Origin: DATGSL01 sp964645585
GTDB lineage: Bacteria > Verrucomicrobiota > Verrucomicrobiia > Opitutales > T3Sed10-336
Length of the DNA stretch: 43,962 nucleotides
Direction of reading: 5' to 3'
NCBI GenBank assembly: GCA_964645585.1
Contig: CAZYAN010000034.1
Span: 1-43,962, forward strand
Made by a program: the position numbers and the translations under genes. Numbering within the stretch: the stretch's first letter is position 1; each line of letters begins with the position of its first letter. The notes under the pieces were generated by a model. That model had not been told where the DNA came from and searched no databases. It was given only the letters and a program-made list of their open reading frames with translations. Shown here piece by piece: positions 24,686-33,413 of the stretch.

Positions 24686-26401
24686 ATGATTTCATCGATC
24701 CAAGACAAGCTCCAGAAGCACAACAAGACCGTTTTCGGCGTGCTGCTGGCCATCATCATCGTCGCTTTCGTTTTCACCATCGGCAACATCCCGGGCATCG
24801 GTTTCGGCGATCGGCCGCCGGAGGCGCTGACGTATTTCGGATACAACCTGAACTCTCCGCGCGAAGGCCGTGAAGCGATTCGCCACGCTGCGACAAGCTA
24901 CCGGATGGAATACGGCGATGCGCAAGTCGATGGCGGTCGCCTGCAGAACTATTTGCTCGACCGGATCGCCTTCCTCGAACTTGCCGACCGTCTCCGGATC
25001 CCTCCCCCCACCGAGGAGCAAATGCAGCATTTCATCATGGGGCGCGCTGCGTTCCAAAATGAACAAGGTATCTACGACCCGACCAAATACAGCGATTTTA
25101 TCGATGAAATCGACGCCGACCCTCAGCTCTCCGTCGGCGAAGTCGCCTGGGTGATGGAACAGGATTACCGCGTCGAAAAAGCGCGCGAACTCCTTTCCGG
25201 CCCCGGCTATGTTTTGCCCGCCGAAGTCCGCCAGCAGCTCGAGCGCAACCGGACACTCTGGTCACTTGACCTTGCGACCCTCAACCTGGCTGAGTTCGAG
25301 CCAGAGATCGAAGTGACAGACGAACAGCTCCAGCAGTTTTTCGAGGAAAACAGTTTCCGCTACGAGCGCGAACCACAAATCTCGTTCTCCTACGCGGTCT
25401 TTCCCAACAACGCGTTTATCGACGAGGTGGGCGACCTCGCCGAAGAGGAAGTCATCGCCCATTTCGAAGCGAACCGCGGCCAGTTCACTCCGCCCGAACA
25501 GCCGAAAGCGGAACCCGACGAGGCGGCGGATGCGGACCAAGAGCCGGCCGATGAACAACCGGCGGAAATAACCTTGGCTGACGTCCGCGATCAGGTTGAA
25601 GCGTCGCTCCGGCGCCGCAAGGCCCGCCGGCTCGCTGGCGAAGCCGCGGCCGATTTCGCCTACGAAATCTTCCGGACCGGCACCCAGCCGGGCTCCGCCG
25701 AATTTGAGCAGCTCCTTACGGCCCACCAAGGTGAACTTCGCGAGACACCGCCCGTAAGCCCGAGCGATTTCCCCTTCGAGTTAGGTTTCTCGCGTGAAGC
25801 ACGCGAAGCCGTCATGCGCCTGAGCGAAGATCGGCAATTCTCTGACCCGCTGCCTCTGGGTGCCGACGATTACATGGTCCTGATTTATCATGAAACGCTT
25901 CCGGCTTTCATTCCGCCTCTCGAAGAGGTGGCCGAAGATGTCGAACGGGATTATCGAGAAGAGGAGCGCCGCCGGCTCCTTTCGGAGCGGGGCGAGGAGA
26001 TTCGCCAACAACTCGCGCAGCGAATCTCCGAAGGCGCGACCTTTATCGAGGCCGCCGAAGCTGAGGGACTCACCACGCAAAGCGCCGATCAATTCTCCCG
26101 AATTTCACCTCCTGAGCAGATCAACCGGCAGATCGTCATGCGCCTCGACGAATTCGAACGGAACGAGGTTTCGCCGATGATCACGCTCCAGAATTTCGGC
26201 TATTTCATCTATCTGAAAGATCGCGAAGTGCCCGAAATCACTGCCGATGATGAAGAATTTGTCCGCACGGCCGACAATCTTCGCGACTGGTCGGCGATGT
26301 CCGGACGCTATTATGTGATGGAGGAATTCATCGCTCGTGAATCCGGCACTCCCACCCACACTCATGAGGATGGGAGCAGCCACACCGGCCACGCGCACTG
26401 A
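24686..26401 (+). CDS. PpiD/SurA-like membrane-anchored chaperone with His-rich tail
   Basis: A 571-aa protein. The N-terminus MISSIQDKLQKHNKTVFGV followed by LLAIIIVAFVFTIG is a single TM anchor of the SurA_N/PpiD type. The remainder is periplasmic. Residues 40-230 form the helical chaperone region. A Pro/Glu/Asp-rich insertion lies at about 270-295. Residues about 330-420 (QPGSAEFEQLLTAH, then SREAREAVMRLSEDRQFSDPLPL) are laid out like a parvulin domain but lack its clear catalytic signature. The last residues are HTHEDGSSHTGHAH, a possible metal-binding tail. The role is probably folding of exported proteins, which suits a genome rich in secreted proteins. Confidence 0.8.
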   Translation: MISSIQDKLQKHNKTVFGVLLAIIIVAFVFTIGNIPGIGFGDRPPEALTYFGYNLNSPREGREAIRHAATSYRMEYGDAQVDGGRLQNYLLDRIAFLELADRLRIPPPTEEQMQHFIMGRAAFQNEQGIYDPTKYSDFIDEIDADPQLSVGEVAWVMEQDYRVEKARELLSGPGYVLPAEVRQQLERNRTLWSLDLATLNLAEFEPEIEVTDEQLQQFFEENSFRYEREPQISFSYAVFPNNAFIDEVGDLAEEEVIAHFEANRGQFTPPEQPKAEPDEAADADQEPADEQPAEITLADVRDQVEASLRRRKARRLAGEAAADFAYEIFRTGTQPGSAEFEQLLTAHQGELRETPPVSPSDFPFELGFSREAREAVMRLSEDRQFSDPLPLGADDYMVLIYHETLPAFIPPLEEVAEDVERDYREEERRRLLSERGEEIRQQLAQRISEGATFIEAAEAEGLTTQSADQFSRISPPEQINRQIVMRLDEFERNEVSPMITLQNFGYFIYLKDREVPEITADDEEFVRTADNLRDWSAMSGRYYVMEEFIARESGTPTHTHEDGSSHTGHAH

Positions 26402-26456
26402 TCGATCTAATTACCCGGCAGGCCGGGGAATTTGAGACACCGCCGACAGCCTTGCC

Positions 26457-26705
26457 ATGCCCATCTACCGCTACAAGCCCGCGGACGGCTCTTGCAAGAT
26501 CTGCGGTGACGGCTTCGACCACCGCCAAGAGGCGCACCACGCGGATCTTCAGGAGTGTCCGACCTGCGGGAAGGCCGTTATCAAACAACTGCCAACCGGA
26601 GTCGCCACGCCGCGTGTCACTCGCAAACCGTCCATCTCGGACGCCAAGTCCGCCGGGTTCACCGTCTTGAAGAAGATCGGTAAAGGCGAATACGAGAAAC
26701 AATAA
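26457..26705 (+). CDS. FmdB-family zinc ribbon protein
   Basis: An 82-aa protein beginning MPIYRYKPADG. CKIC and, after HHADLQE, CPTC form one zinc ribbon of the FmdB/CxxC_CxxC_SSSS type. The remainder is basic and ends in KKIGKGEYEKQ. FmdB members are proposed regulatory or nucleic-acid-binding proteins. The spacing before the first Cys pair is slightly longer than usual. It follows the PpiD-like gene by 55 nt and may be co-transcribed. Confidence 0.8.
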   Translation: MPIYRYKPADGSCKICGDGFDHRQEAHHADLQECPTCGKAVIKQLPTGVATPRVTRKPSISDAKSAGFTVLKKIGKGEYEKQ

Positions 26706-26750
26706 TCCCCTGTCGGAATTCGACCGTCCAAGTTTCAAAATTCATTTACC

Positions 26751-26779
26751 TTGGCCGTTCTGCGCATTGCTGCCATAAT
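26751..26779 (+). promoter_or_regulatory. Putative promoter placing the transcript start at the GTG of the trypsin-like gene
   Basis: TTGGCC (26751-26756), a 17-bp spacer and CATAAT (26774-26779). The expected transcription start falls at about 26786, the GTG start codon itself. Confidence 0.35.
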
Positions 26780-26785
26780 CACGGC

Positions 26786-27658
26786 GTGAAATCATCCCTT
26801 TTCGCTGTCGTTGCTTTCGCCGCCTCCCTGCTGACCGCGCCGGAAAGCGCGGCGATCATTCTGTATGGCAGGGACAACACCGGAAATACCGAGGCTCCGT
26901 CCAACGGCGCGCCTTGGGATTACGTCGCACGCCTCACCAACAGCGACGGCAGCCAGATCGGCTCCAGCGCCGTTTACCTGGGCTGGGGGTATATGCTCAC
27001 CGCGTCGCACGTCGCCAACCGCGCTTATGTTACGTTCGACAATAACACCCAATGGGCGGTAGAGCCCGGTTCCCACCAAGATATAGCGAACGCCGATTTA
27101 AAGGTTTTTCGCCTCCAAGACGATCCCGGACTTCCGCCGCTGCTTTTGTACGAGGACGCTGTGGCGGGAGGCGATCTGAATCAGGTGTCGACGGTTATCG
27201 GCTGGGGAGTCGGACGCGATGAAGGGACGCCGCCGAACACCGACGACGTTCCTTGGGGCAATTCGACCACGCGAGCCAAACGCTGGGGCACAAATACCAC
27301 GCTCCCCTCACCAGCGGATATCGTTCTGGAAGACTGGACCACCACAACGCTGGTCACCACACTTCAGAGCACCGCGGGCGACGATGAGGCCGCGGCAACT
27401 CTCCATGATTCCGGAGGCGCGTTGTTTCAATTTATCGACGGCAATTGGCAACTTGCCGGAATTGCGATCACCGTCAGCCAGCAAGACATCTCGAGTTTTG
27501 GGCCTGGTTCTACTGGCGACTTCAATTATTTCGCCCGCATCGCCTCCTACAGCGACGAAATCAACGCCATCATCCCGGAGCCGTCGACTTGGGCATTCGC
27601 CCTCGGCGGAGCGGCACTCTTCACGGCGGTTCTCGCTCGTCGCCTCGGGGCGAAATAA
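26786..27658 (+). CDS. Trypsin-like serine protease with PEP-CTERM sorting signal
   Basis: A 290-aa exported protein. Signal peptide: MKSSLFAVVAFAASLLTAP. The chymotrypsin-fold triad is recognisable: His in LTASHV (about 73), Asp in NADLKVF (about 108) and Ser in HDSGGALF (about 214). The usual GDSGG is HDSGG here. The C-terminus is a PEP-CTERM signal: IPEPSTWAFALGG, a hydrophobic helix and RRLGAK, recognised by an exosortase for surface attachment or export. No exosortase gene is in the window. It starts with GTG without a Shine-Dalgarno sequence. Its stop is 8 nt from the convergent M42 peptidase gene. Confidence 0.85.
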   Translation: MKSSLFAVVAFAASLLTAPESAAIILYGRDNTGNTEAPSNGAPWDYVARLTNSDGSQIGSSAVYLGWGYMLTASHVANRAYVTFDNNTQWAVEPGSHQDIANADLKVFRLQDDPGLPPLLLYEDAVAGGDLNQVSTVIGWGVGRDEGTPPNTDDVPWGNSTTRAKRWGTNTTLPSPADIVLEDWTTTTLVTTLQSTAGDDEAAATLHDSGGALFQFIDGNWQLAGIAITVSQQDISSFGPGSTGDFNYFARIASYSDEINAIIPEPSTWAFALGGAALFTAVLARRLGAK

Positions 27659-27666
27659 TTGCTCGA

Positions 27667-28740
27667 TTACCAGTGCGCGTATTCGCCTTTTTTTAGCGAG
27701 CGAGCAAACGCGACGAGCAATTGCACGCTGTGCTCGACATCGCGAAGATCAACCACCTCGCTCGGCGTGTGCATATAACGGAGCGGCACCGAGATCAAAC
27801 CAGTCGCGATACCGCCCCGAGCCATCTGGATCGCCCGCGCGTCCGTGCCGGTTGGGCGGGGATCCGCTTCCAGCTGATAAGGAATCTTCTCGCGCTCGGC
27901 GCACTCGATTAAACGCTCGAACACGATTGGATTAATATTGGCCCCGCGACAGAGGATCGGTCCGGCGCCGAGTTTCGTCTCCCCATACTTTCGCTGATCG
28001 CAATCGGGATGATCCGTCGCGTGACCCACGTCCACCGCGATCGCGAGGTGCGGATTGACCGCGTATCCGGACGTGGTCGCTCCGCGCGTCCCGATTTCTT
28101 CCTGTGTGGTCGCAACCGCCACCACTTTCGCCCGCGGCTGTTCGCCCGCGGAGAGCCGGCGGAGAGTTTCTCCGACAATATAAGCGCCGCTCTTGTTGTC
28201 GAAGGCCCGCGCGACTCCAATGGTGCCATGAAACAACTCAAAGCTGTGATCGTAGGTCGCGACATCGCCGATCGCGACCATCTTGAGCGCCTCCTCCTTG
28301 CTGGACGCCCCGATGTCGATCCACATTTCGTGAATCTGGGGAACCTTCTCCCGGTCCTTCTGATCCATCAAATGGACCGCCCGCTTGCCGGTCACCCCCT
28401 TGATAATCCCATTCCGCGTTTGAATAACTACCCGTCGGCCGGATATGACGATCCGGTCGTGGCCGCCGATCGTATCAAAATAAAGAAACCCCTCCTTGCT
28501 GACATATGTGATGATCAGTCCGAGCTCGTCCATGTGACCGGCCAGCATCAATACCGGATCCCCGCCGGGGTTCAGTGCCGCGATCCGATTCCCCAAGGCG
28601 TCCTTGGAATACTCGTCCGCCGAAGAAGCCACATACCTGTCAAAAACAGCTTGCGCTTCCGTCTCATAGCCCGAGGGCGAGCGCGCGTTCAGGAGGTCGA
28701 CAAGGAACTGCGGTGCAACTGATTGTTCTTTTACGGCCAT
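27667..28740 (-). CDS. M42-family aminopeptidase (FrvX/CelM-like)
   Basis: Cytoplasmic metallo-aminopeptidase, 357 aa. The dinuclear metal ligands of clan MH are recognisable in order: His in LAGHMDELG, Asp in RAFDNKSGAY, the Glu pair in TTQEEIGTRGA, Asp in AVDVGHATD and His in LRYMHTPSEVV. TGTDARAIQM is another conserved block. M42 enzymes often form tetrahedral dodecamers that trim peptides. The ATG is at 28740. A heptad-repeat array lies just upstream of it. Confidence 0.94.
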   Translation of the reverse strand: MAVKEQSVAPQFLVDLLNARSPSGYETEAQAVFDRYVASSADEYSKDALGNRIAALNPGGDPVLMLAGHMDELGLIITYVSKEGFLYFDTIGGHDRIVISGRRVVIQTRNGIIKGVTGKRAVHLMDQKDREKVPQIHEMWIDIGASSKEEALKMVAIGDVATYDHSFELFHGTIGVARAFDNKSGAYIVGETLRRLSAGEQPRAKVVAVATTQEEIGTRGATTSGYAVNPHLAIAVDVGHATDHPDCDQRKYGETKLGAGPILCRGANINPIVFERLIECAEREKIPYQLEADPRPTGTDARAIQMARGGIATGLISVPLRYMHTPSEVVDLRDVEHSVQLLVAFARSLKKGEYAHW

Positions 28741-28746
28741 CGGTGT

Positions 28747-28800
28747 TGGTTATTCGTTATCGTTATTGAATACTGGTTACTCGCTATTCGTTATTGCGTT
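28747..28800. repeat. 7-bp-periodic GTTATT-type repeat upstream of the M42 peptidase gene
   Basis: Reads as GGTTATT, CGTTAT, CGTTATT, GAATACT, GGTTACT, CGCTATT, CGTTATT, GCGTTCC. It has the same unit as the left arm at 7292-7330 and occupies most of the gap between two minus-strand genes. Confidence 0.65.
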
Positions 28801-28820
28801 CCGTGGCGGGATTCAAGAAC

Positions 28821-31800
28821 TCACTGATCCGCCGGGCCGGCGTCGGAGAGTTGCCGGCCAAACATCCGCTCCACCGCATCCCAGGCAATTTTTCCAGGGC
28901 CGGTGTCCGACGCGAACTTTCGCTCGACAGCTGCTAAATCCTCAGACCACGTCGTGCTTCCGGCCCTCTCCGCCAAGTAAACCGGAAATACCGCGATCGA
29001 CAAGGAGTCCGGAAAATGACTCCGCCATTCCAGCGCCGCGGCACGCACGTTATCCGCGCCGACAATCGCTTCCACCGCGGCCAGCAGTCGCCCGAACGCC
29101 GTCTTCTGCACGTCGTCCGCCTCGGATGCACTTATGATCCAGCGAGGAACAACCGTCGCGAACGGCTGATGAAAGTAAAGCCGCGGATCATGCACCTCAT
29201 CCTTCACATACTCCCTAAGCAGATCCAGCGCACGGTCGCGATCTCCCCGCGCGGAATAATAATTCGCGAGCCGGACCCGCACATCCGATGTGAACAGCAG
29301 CGGGTTCACTTCGAGGCACTTTCGCCAGAACCGAGCGGCAAGATCGTCATCGCCTTGCGCTTGCGCTGCCTCCCCCAACGCCTCGAAAACGTGCACCGAA
29401 GGCTGCAACCCGTAAAAATCGTCGAGCGAAGCAGACTCAGGAACTTGCCATTCGTCGAGAACCGCCAGAAGCGCATCGAGGCGCCCTGCCTCCTGAAATG
29501 GCTTAAGCGTTGACTGAAGGTCTAGAAATACCAGCGACGCGTCGAGTTCCAGAGTGCGCAAATAGTGCGCGGCCGCTTTATCATAAAATCCGGAATCAGC
29601 TAACCAGCCGGCAAACTCCGCTTGCAGATCGGCCGAGACGGGCCGAAGAGCGACAGCCTCCGCGAACCGCCGGGCCGCATCCAGCCGGTGTTCCCAATCA
29701 TCGAATTCCAGCGCTCGAAAGGCCGCCACTTCTGCCAGCAGCAAGCGCAACGACAGCGACCGCGGAAAGATCGCCAGCAACGTCTCAAGTTCGCCTTCAT
29801 AGTTTGCCAGGGCACCGCCCGCGTGCAACACGCCAAGCGCCTCCTTCCTGGCCGGTCGCGAAAGTTCCTCGAAGCTCTGCGGCAAGACATCGAGCAAAAT
29901 CCATCGGGCCCTCCCCAGCGCCCGTTCCGCATGCCGCCTGCCCGTCAGTATCCGTAGCTCTGTGACATCCAGCGATTCTTTTACATCCGGCGTCAGTTCC
30001 TCTCGGCGAACGCCCCGCAACCACTCAGCAGCTTCGTCCGCCAACCCCACCCGGACAAGTCCCGCGGCTATCTCCACCCGCTCAGCCGATCCAACAGTAT
30101 CCGCTTCGGCCAAGTGCCCGGCGCGCATGGCGGCCTCGCCACCCCTGCCTTCTGCAACCGCAAACGCAAAGGCTAGACGCCGGCCCGCCGCCGCAACTTC
30201 AGCATGTCGCTCCGCCGCACGGGGCAAAACAGCATCCAGCATTGCTCGGCCTTCCTGGAACCGGCGCTCGTTTCCCATCAGAAAGGCTGCGAGCAACGAG
30301 AGCACCGGTTCCTCAAGTTCCACCGCCCCCTGCCGTGCCGCCAAAATCGCCTCCTCCTTCTCCTCCGTCCACCACAGAAGCAGAACACGCACCAAAATGG
30401 ATCGAGCCCGACCCGCCATCGGCAGGTTTTGCTCGCGTTCCTTCAGATGTTCGTGAACGGAATCACGCACTCCTTCGTTTCTAGAAAGGATTACGCGAAC
30501 TTCCTCCAAAGATTGTATTTCCCCCTCGTCCCAATACGGAACCGGCACCCCGAGGGAATCATCAGGCCATGTCAAGAGGCCAAACGCCGCCACCCGGACG
30601 TCGGAACCTCCTCGCTCGTCAAAAAGCGGTTCAAGATACTCCGCAAGCGCTGCCGCTGCCGCATCGAAATCGCTCGCTCGAACCCGCGCATCCGCCAAAT
30701 AAAGAAGAACGTCCCGCGACGCACCCGGATCCCGCTGCTGCCAAGCGCGAAATTGCCGTTCAGCGTCCGCCAGATCGCCGGCTTCAACGGATTGCCGGAT
30801 TCCCTCGACCCGTTGACCGCGCTCATTCTCCGCGCCCGAGTCGGATGCCTCAGCCCCGAGCCGTCTCAATACATGTGCCTGCAGCGACCGGATCCGGTCG
30901 CGTTGAGAGGCGGGCCCAGCGTCAAGTTTTCGCGACAGCTCGCGGGCGCACTGTTCGATCCGCCGCCGCAAGTCAGGAAATTTGGCGAGACTCGGAATAA
31001 AGCGGTTCATCGCCCGCAGCGCGAATTCGGCCGCGGCACTGTTCTCGGCATCCGACGCAATAAACGCTTCCACTTCATCGACCAGCCACTGCGGTGCCCC
31101 GGCTCCAGCGACCGCAAGAATGCGCTGCCCGGCCGGACGCGGCCGTCTGTCCAATGCCGCCAGCATCCGCCGCAAAAACGCCCCGCTCTCTCCCGGCGTC
31201 GTCTCGAGCTGCCGCAGATACAACAGCGCCGCGTCGCGCGCTGCCGGAACATCCGTGATCGCAAAATCATCCCGGAGTCCCAAAAACGAAAACACGCGGC
31301 ACGAGGCGGCTCCGTAACGGCCGCCGGCCTCGTCGAGACGGTACTTCACCGCATAGCGGTCGTGAAAAAATCGGTTGAGCCTCTGGAAATATTGAGCCGC
31401 GCTCTGCGCATCGAGTTCTTCCATTTCAAAAACTTGCCAAAACCGCTCGCGCGCGGCGGCGAGCCGGCCACGGAATACGCAGAGTTCCGCGAGGGCAAAC
31501 CGCGCAACGGCTTCACCGGATGTTGCGCGCTCCCAATGCCGAACCAGCACTTCCGCCACCGGAATAAATGCCTTGCTTTGACGAAGTTCCGGCAAGAGCG
31601 AACGCCAGAACTCCGCCTCCGCGATCAAGGTTTCTGAACGCTGTGAAATGTGCGTCAACAGCTCCCCATCCGCGGCGGCGGCAACCATCGCTTCCACATA
31701 CGCCCGATGATTTTCCTCGGAGGGATCAAACTGAAAAGCGCCGCGAGCTGCTCCCAGCGCTCCCATCACGTCGCCAGTCATCTCCATCCAGATCCGCCGT

Positions 31801-32222
31801 TGCAAGCAAAACGGCCCCAGTTCGCTCCCGGCGCCTCGGCGCGCGCGGGCCGAGAGTTCACCGGCCGCACCGGCCAGATCGCCGAATTGCTGCCGCACCG
31901 CCGCCCGCAACACCGTCGACTCCAGACTTTCCCCGCGCGTCAGCTCCGTTAAAAACGTCTCCCCTCCCCCGCCTTGCAGCAACGTCGCCCGGACCAGCGG
32001 GCCGACAAGACCAAGCCGTTCCTCCAGATCGGCCGCGTCAACAAATGCCCGCCGATACCGGTCAATGGCGCGCTCGGTGTCGCCTTCCCAAAGCCACTGT
32101 TCCGCGTCCGCGAACACTTGGCTTTGAGACGCCGCCTCTTGCGCCCGCAACACGCTCGCCGCCAGAACCGGAAGGGCAAGAAGCACCTGCATCCAAGACC
32201 GCCAATCCCACAAGCTTGTCAT
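28821..32222 (-). CDS. Large exported TPR-type helical repeat protein
   Basis: An 1133-aa protein with an N-terminal signal (MTSLWDWRSWMQVLLALPVL, then an AxA-like end at LRAQEA). The ATG at 32192 inside this signal is also possible. The mature protein is almost entirely helix pairs with TPR-like spacing, for example AEQWLWEGDTERAIDRYRRAF near the N-terminus, KAAAHYLRTLELDASLVFL, and DDLAARFWRKCLEVNPLLF near the C-terminus. No enzymatic motif is visible. It is probably a periplasmic scaffold. The family is not recognised. It is divergent from thiG, with 182 nt between them. Confidence 0.75.
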   Translation of the reverse strand: MTSLWDWRSWMQVLLALPVLAASVLRAQEAASQSQVFADAEQWLWEGDTERAIDRYRRAFVDAADLEERLGLVGPLVRATLLQGGGGETFLTELTRGESLESTVLRAAVRQQFGDLAGAAGELSARARRGAGSELGPFCLQRRIWMEMTGDVMGALGAARGAFQFDPSEENHRAYVEAMVAAAADGELLTHISQRSETLIAEAEFWRSLLPELRQSKAFIPVAEVLVRHWERATSGEAVARFALAELCVFRGRLAAARERFWQVFEMEELDAQSAAQYFQRLNRFFHDRYAVKYRLDEAGGRYGAASCRVFSFLGLRDDFAITDVPAARDAALLYLRQLETTPGESGAFLRRMLAALDRRPRPAGQRILAVAGAGAPQWLVDEVEAFIASDAENSAAAEFALRAMNRFIPSLAKFPDLRRRIEQCARELSRKLDAGPASQRDRIRSLQAHVLRRLGAEASDSGAENERGQRVEGIRQSVEAGDLADAERQFRAWQQRDPGASRDVLLYLADARVRASDFDAAAAALAEYLEPLFDERGGSDVRVAAFGLLTWPDDSLGVPVPYWDEGEIQSLEEVRVILSRNEGVRDSVHEHLKEREQNLPMAGRARSILVRVLLLWWTEEKEEAILAARQGAVELEEPVLSLLAAFLMGNERRFQEGRAMLDAVLPRAAERHAEVAAAGRRLAFAFAVAEGRGGEAAMRAGHLAEADTVGSAERVEIAAGLVRVGLADEAAEWLRGVRREELTPDVKESLDVTELRILTGRRHAERALGRARWILLDVLPQSFEELSRPARKEALGVLHAGGALANYEGELETLLAIFPRSLSLRLLLAEVAAFRALEFDDWEHRLDAARRFAEAVALRPVSADLQAEFAGWLADSGFYDKAAAHYLRTLELDASLVFLDLQSTLKPFQEAGRLDALLAVLDEWQVPESASLDDFYGLQPSVHVFEALGEAAQAQGDDDLAARFWRKCLEVNPLLFTSDVRVRLANYYSARGDRDRALDLLREYVKDEVHDPRLYFHQPFATVVPRWIISASEADDVQKTAFGRLLAAVEAIVGADNVRAAALEWRSHFPDSLSIAVFPVYLAERAGSTTWSEDLAAVERKFASDTGPGKIAWDAVERMFGRQLSDAGPADQ

Positions 32223-32404
32223 AAGCCGTCATTCTCATTTCCCCGCCAAAAGAAAGCGATGGCAAAAGAATCCCCCAAACGGGATTCCAGTCTTCTCCTC
32301 AAGAAAAAATGAAAAAGGATCAGCGGCAAATGAAGACGGATAATAAACATCCTTTCGCCTGAAATGGATTTGGCCTACAGTCTAGTTTCGATTGAAATTC
32401 CATT

Positions 32405-33199
32405 ATGACTGATCTCGTGCAACAGAGCGCCCTCACAATCGCCGGACGAACCTTCTCCTCCCGCCTGTTCGTCGGCACCGGAAAGTTTTCAAGCAACGAA
32501 ACGATGAAGGAGGCGCTCGCGGCTTCCGGAACCGAGCTGGTGACTGTTGCGCTCAAACGCGCCGACCTGTCCGGCAAGAAGGATCCGTTCGCCAACATCC
32601 TCGATTACCTGGAACCGGAACGCTACTTAATCCTGCCGAACACAGCCGGAGCAATGAATGCCGACGAGGCCGTCCGTCTCGCCCGGCTGGCGCGCGCGGC
32701 CGGCCTCCCGAACTGGGTTAAACTGGAAATTCACCCCGACCCGAACTACCTGCTGCCCGACCCGATCGAGACGCTTAAGGCAACTGAGATCCTCGTACAG
32801 GAGGATTTCGTCGTGCTTCCCTATATCAATGCCGATCCGGTTTTAGCCCAGCGGCTCCAAGACGCAGGCGCCGCGACAGTCATGCCGCTCGGATCGCCGA
32901 TCGGCAGCAACCGCGGACTGGATACACGCGCGCAAATCGAAATTATCATCGAGCAGGCCCGCGTGCCGGTGGTTGTTGACGCCGGGATTGGACAGCCATC
33001 CCACGCGGCCGCCGCCATGGAAATCGGCGCCGACGCTGTCCTGATCAACACCGCAATCGCCGTCGCTTCGGACCCGGTTAAAATGGCCCAAGCCTTCGCC
33101 GCCGCTGTTGAAGCCGGCCGAACCGCTCGCGAACTGGGCCATACACTTGTCAGCACCACTGCCCAGCCCACAAGCCCGCTGACCGCCTTCCTTGACTGA
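32405..33199 (+). CDS. thiG: Thiazole synthase
   Basis: TIM-barrel enzyme forming the thiazole phosphate of thiamine from DXP, dehydroglycine and ThiS-thiocarboxylate (264 aa). Landmarks are RLFVGTGKFSS, LPNTAGAMNADEAVRLARLAR, WVKLEIHPDP with the probable Schiff-base Lys106, LPYINADPVLAQRL, MPLGSPIGSNRG, VDAGIGQPSHAAAAMEIGADAVLINTAIA (reported as blocks) and a C-terminal AGR segment. No thiS, thiF or thiH neighbour is present, so partners must be encoded elsewhere. No TPP riboswitch was found in the 182 nt upstream. Confidence 0.96.
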   Translation: MTDLVQQSALTIAGRTFSSRLFVGTGKFSSNETMKEALAASGTELVTVALKRADLSGKKDPFANILDYLEPERYLILPNTAGAMNADEAVRLARLARAAGLPNWVKLEIHPDPNYLLPDPIETLKATEILVQEDFVVLPYINADPVLAQRLQDAGAATVMPLGSPIGSNRGLDTRAQIEIIIEQARVPVVVDAGIGQPSHAAAAMEIGADAVLINTAIAVASDPVKMAQAFAAAVEAGRTARELGHTLVSTTAQPTSPLTAFLD

Positions 33200-33267
33200 C
33201 ATCAAGAATCCGGCTCCGTCTTGACTGCACCAACCGCATCAAATCGGTGACTGGTGTACGAAAACCC

Positions 33268-33282
33268 TAAGGCTTTCCCTAA
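33268..33282. promoter_or_regulatory. TAAGG-N5-CCTAA palindrome upstream of a PEP-CTERM gene (operator candidate)
   Basis: TAAGG CTTTC CCTAA, one mismatch from the perfect palindrome TAAGG-N5-CCTTA found at 36631-36645. It lies 131 nt before the ATG at 33414 and is followed by a CCGCC/GGCGG hairpin. Binding by a dimeric regulator is inference. Confidence 0.45.
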
Positions 33283-33413
33283 AGAAGACCGCCGGGTTAA
33301 CCGTACCGGGCGGATAGGCTGAGACCCGATGATTCTTTATTACAAACTCGGTATCATAAAATTGGTTCAGATGCGTGAAGAACCTTGGTAAGAGTTAAAA
33401 CAAAAGGATACCG

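Noticed and set aside
32223..32404. TPP riboswitch upstream of thiG
   Set aside because: None of the conserved THI-box segments is present. A GGCTGAGA-like string at 33316-33323 lies downstream of thiG and lacks the rest of the motif.
33285..33320. Cyclic di-GMP riboswitch (CCGGGTTAACCG string) before the PEP-CTERM gene
   Set aside because: Only one short GEMM-like string is seen; the conserved G-A-C-G-C-A-A-A-G-C core and paired arms are missing.
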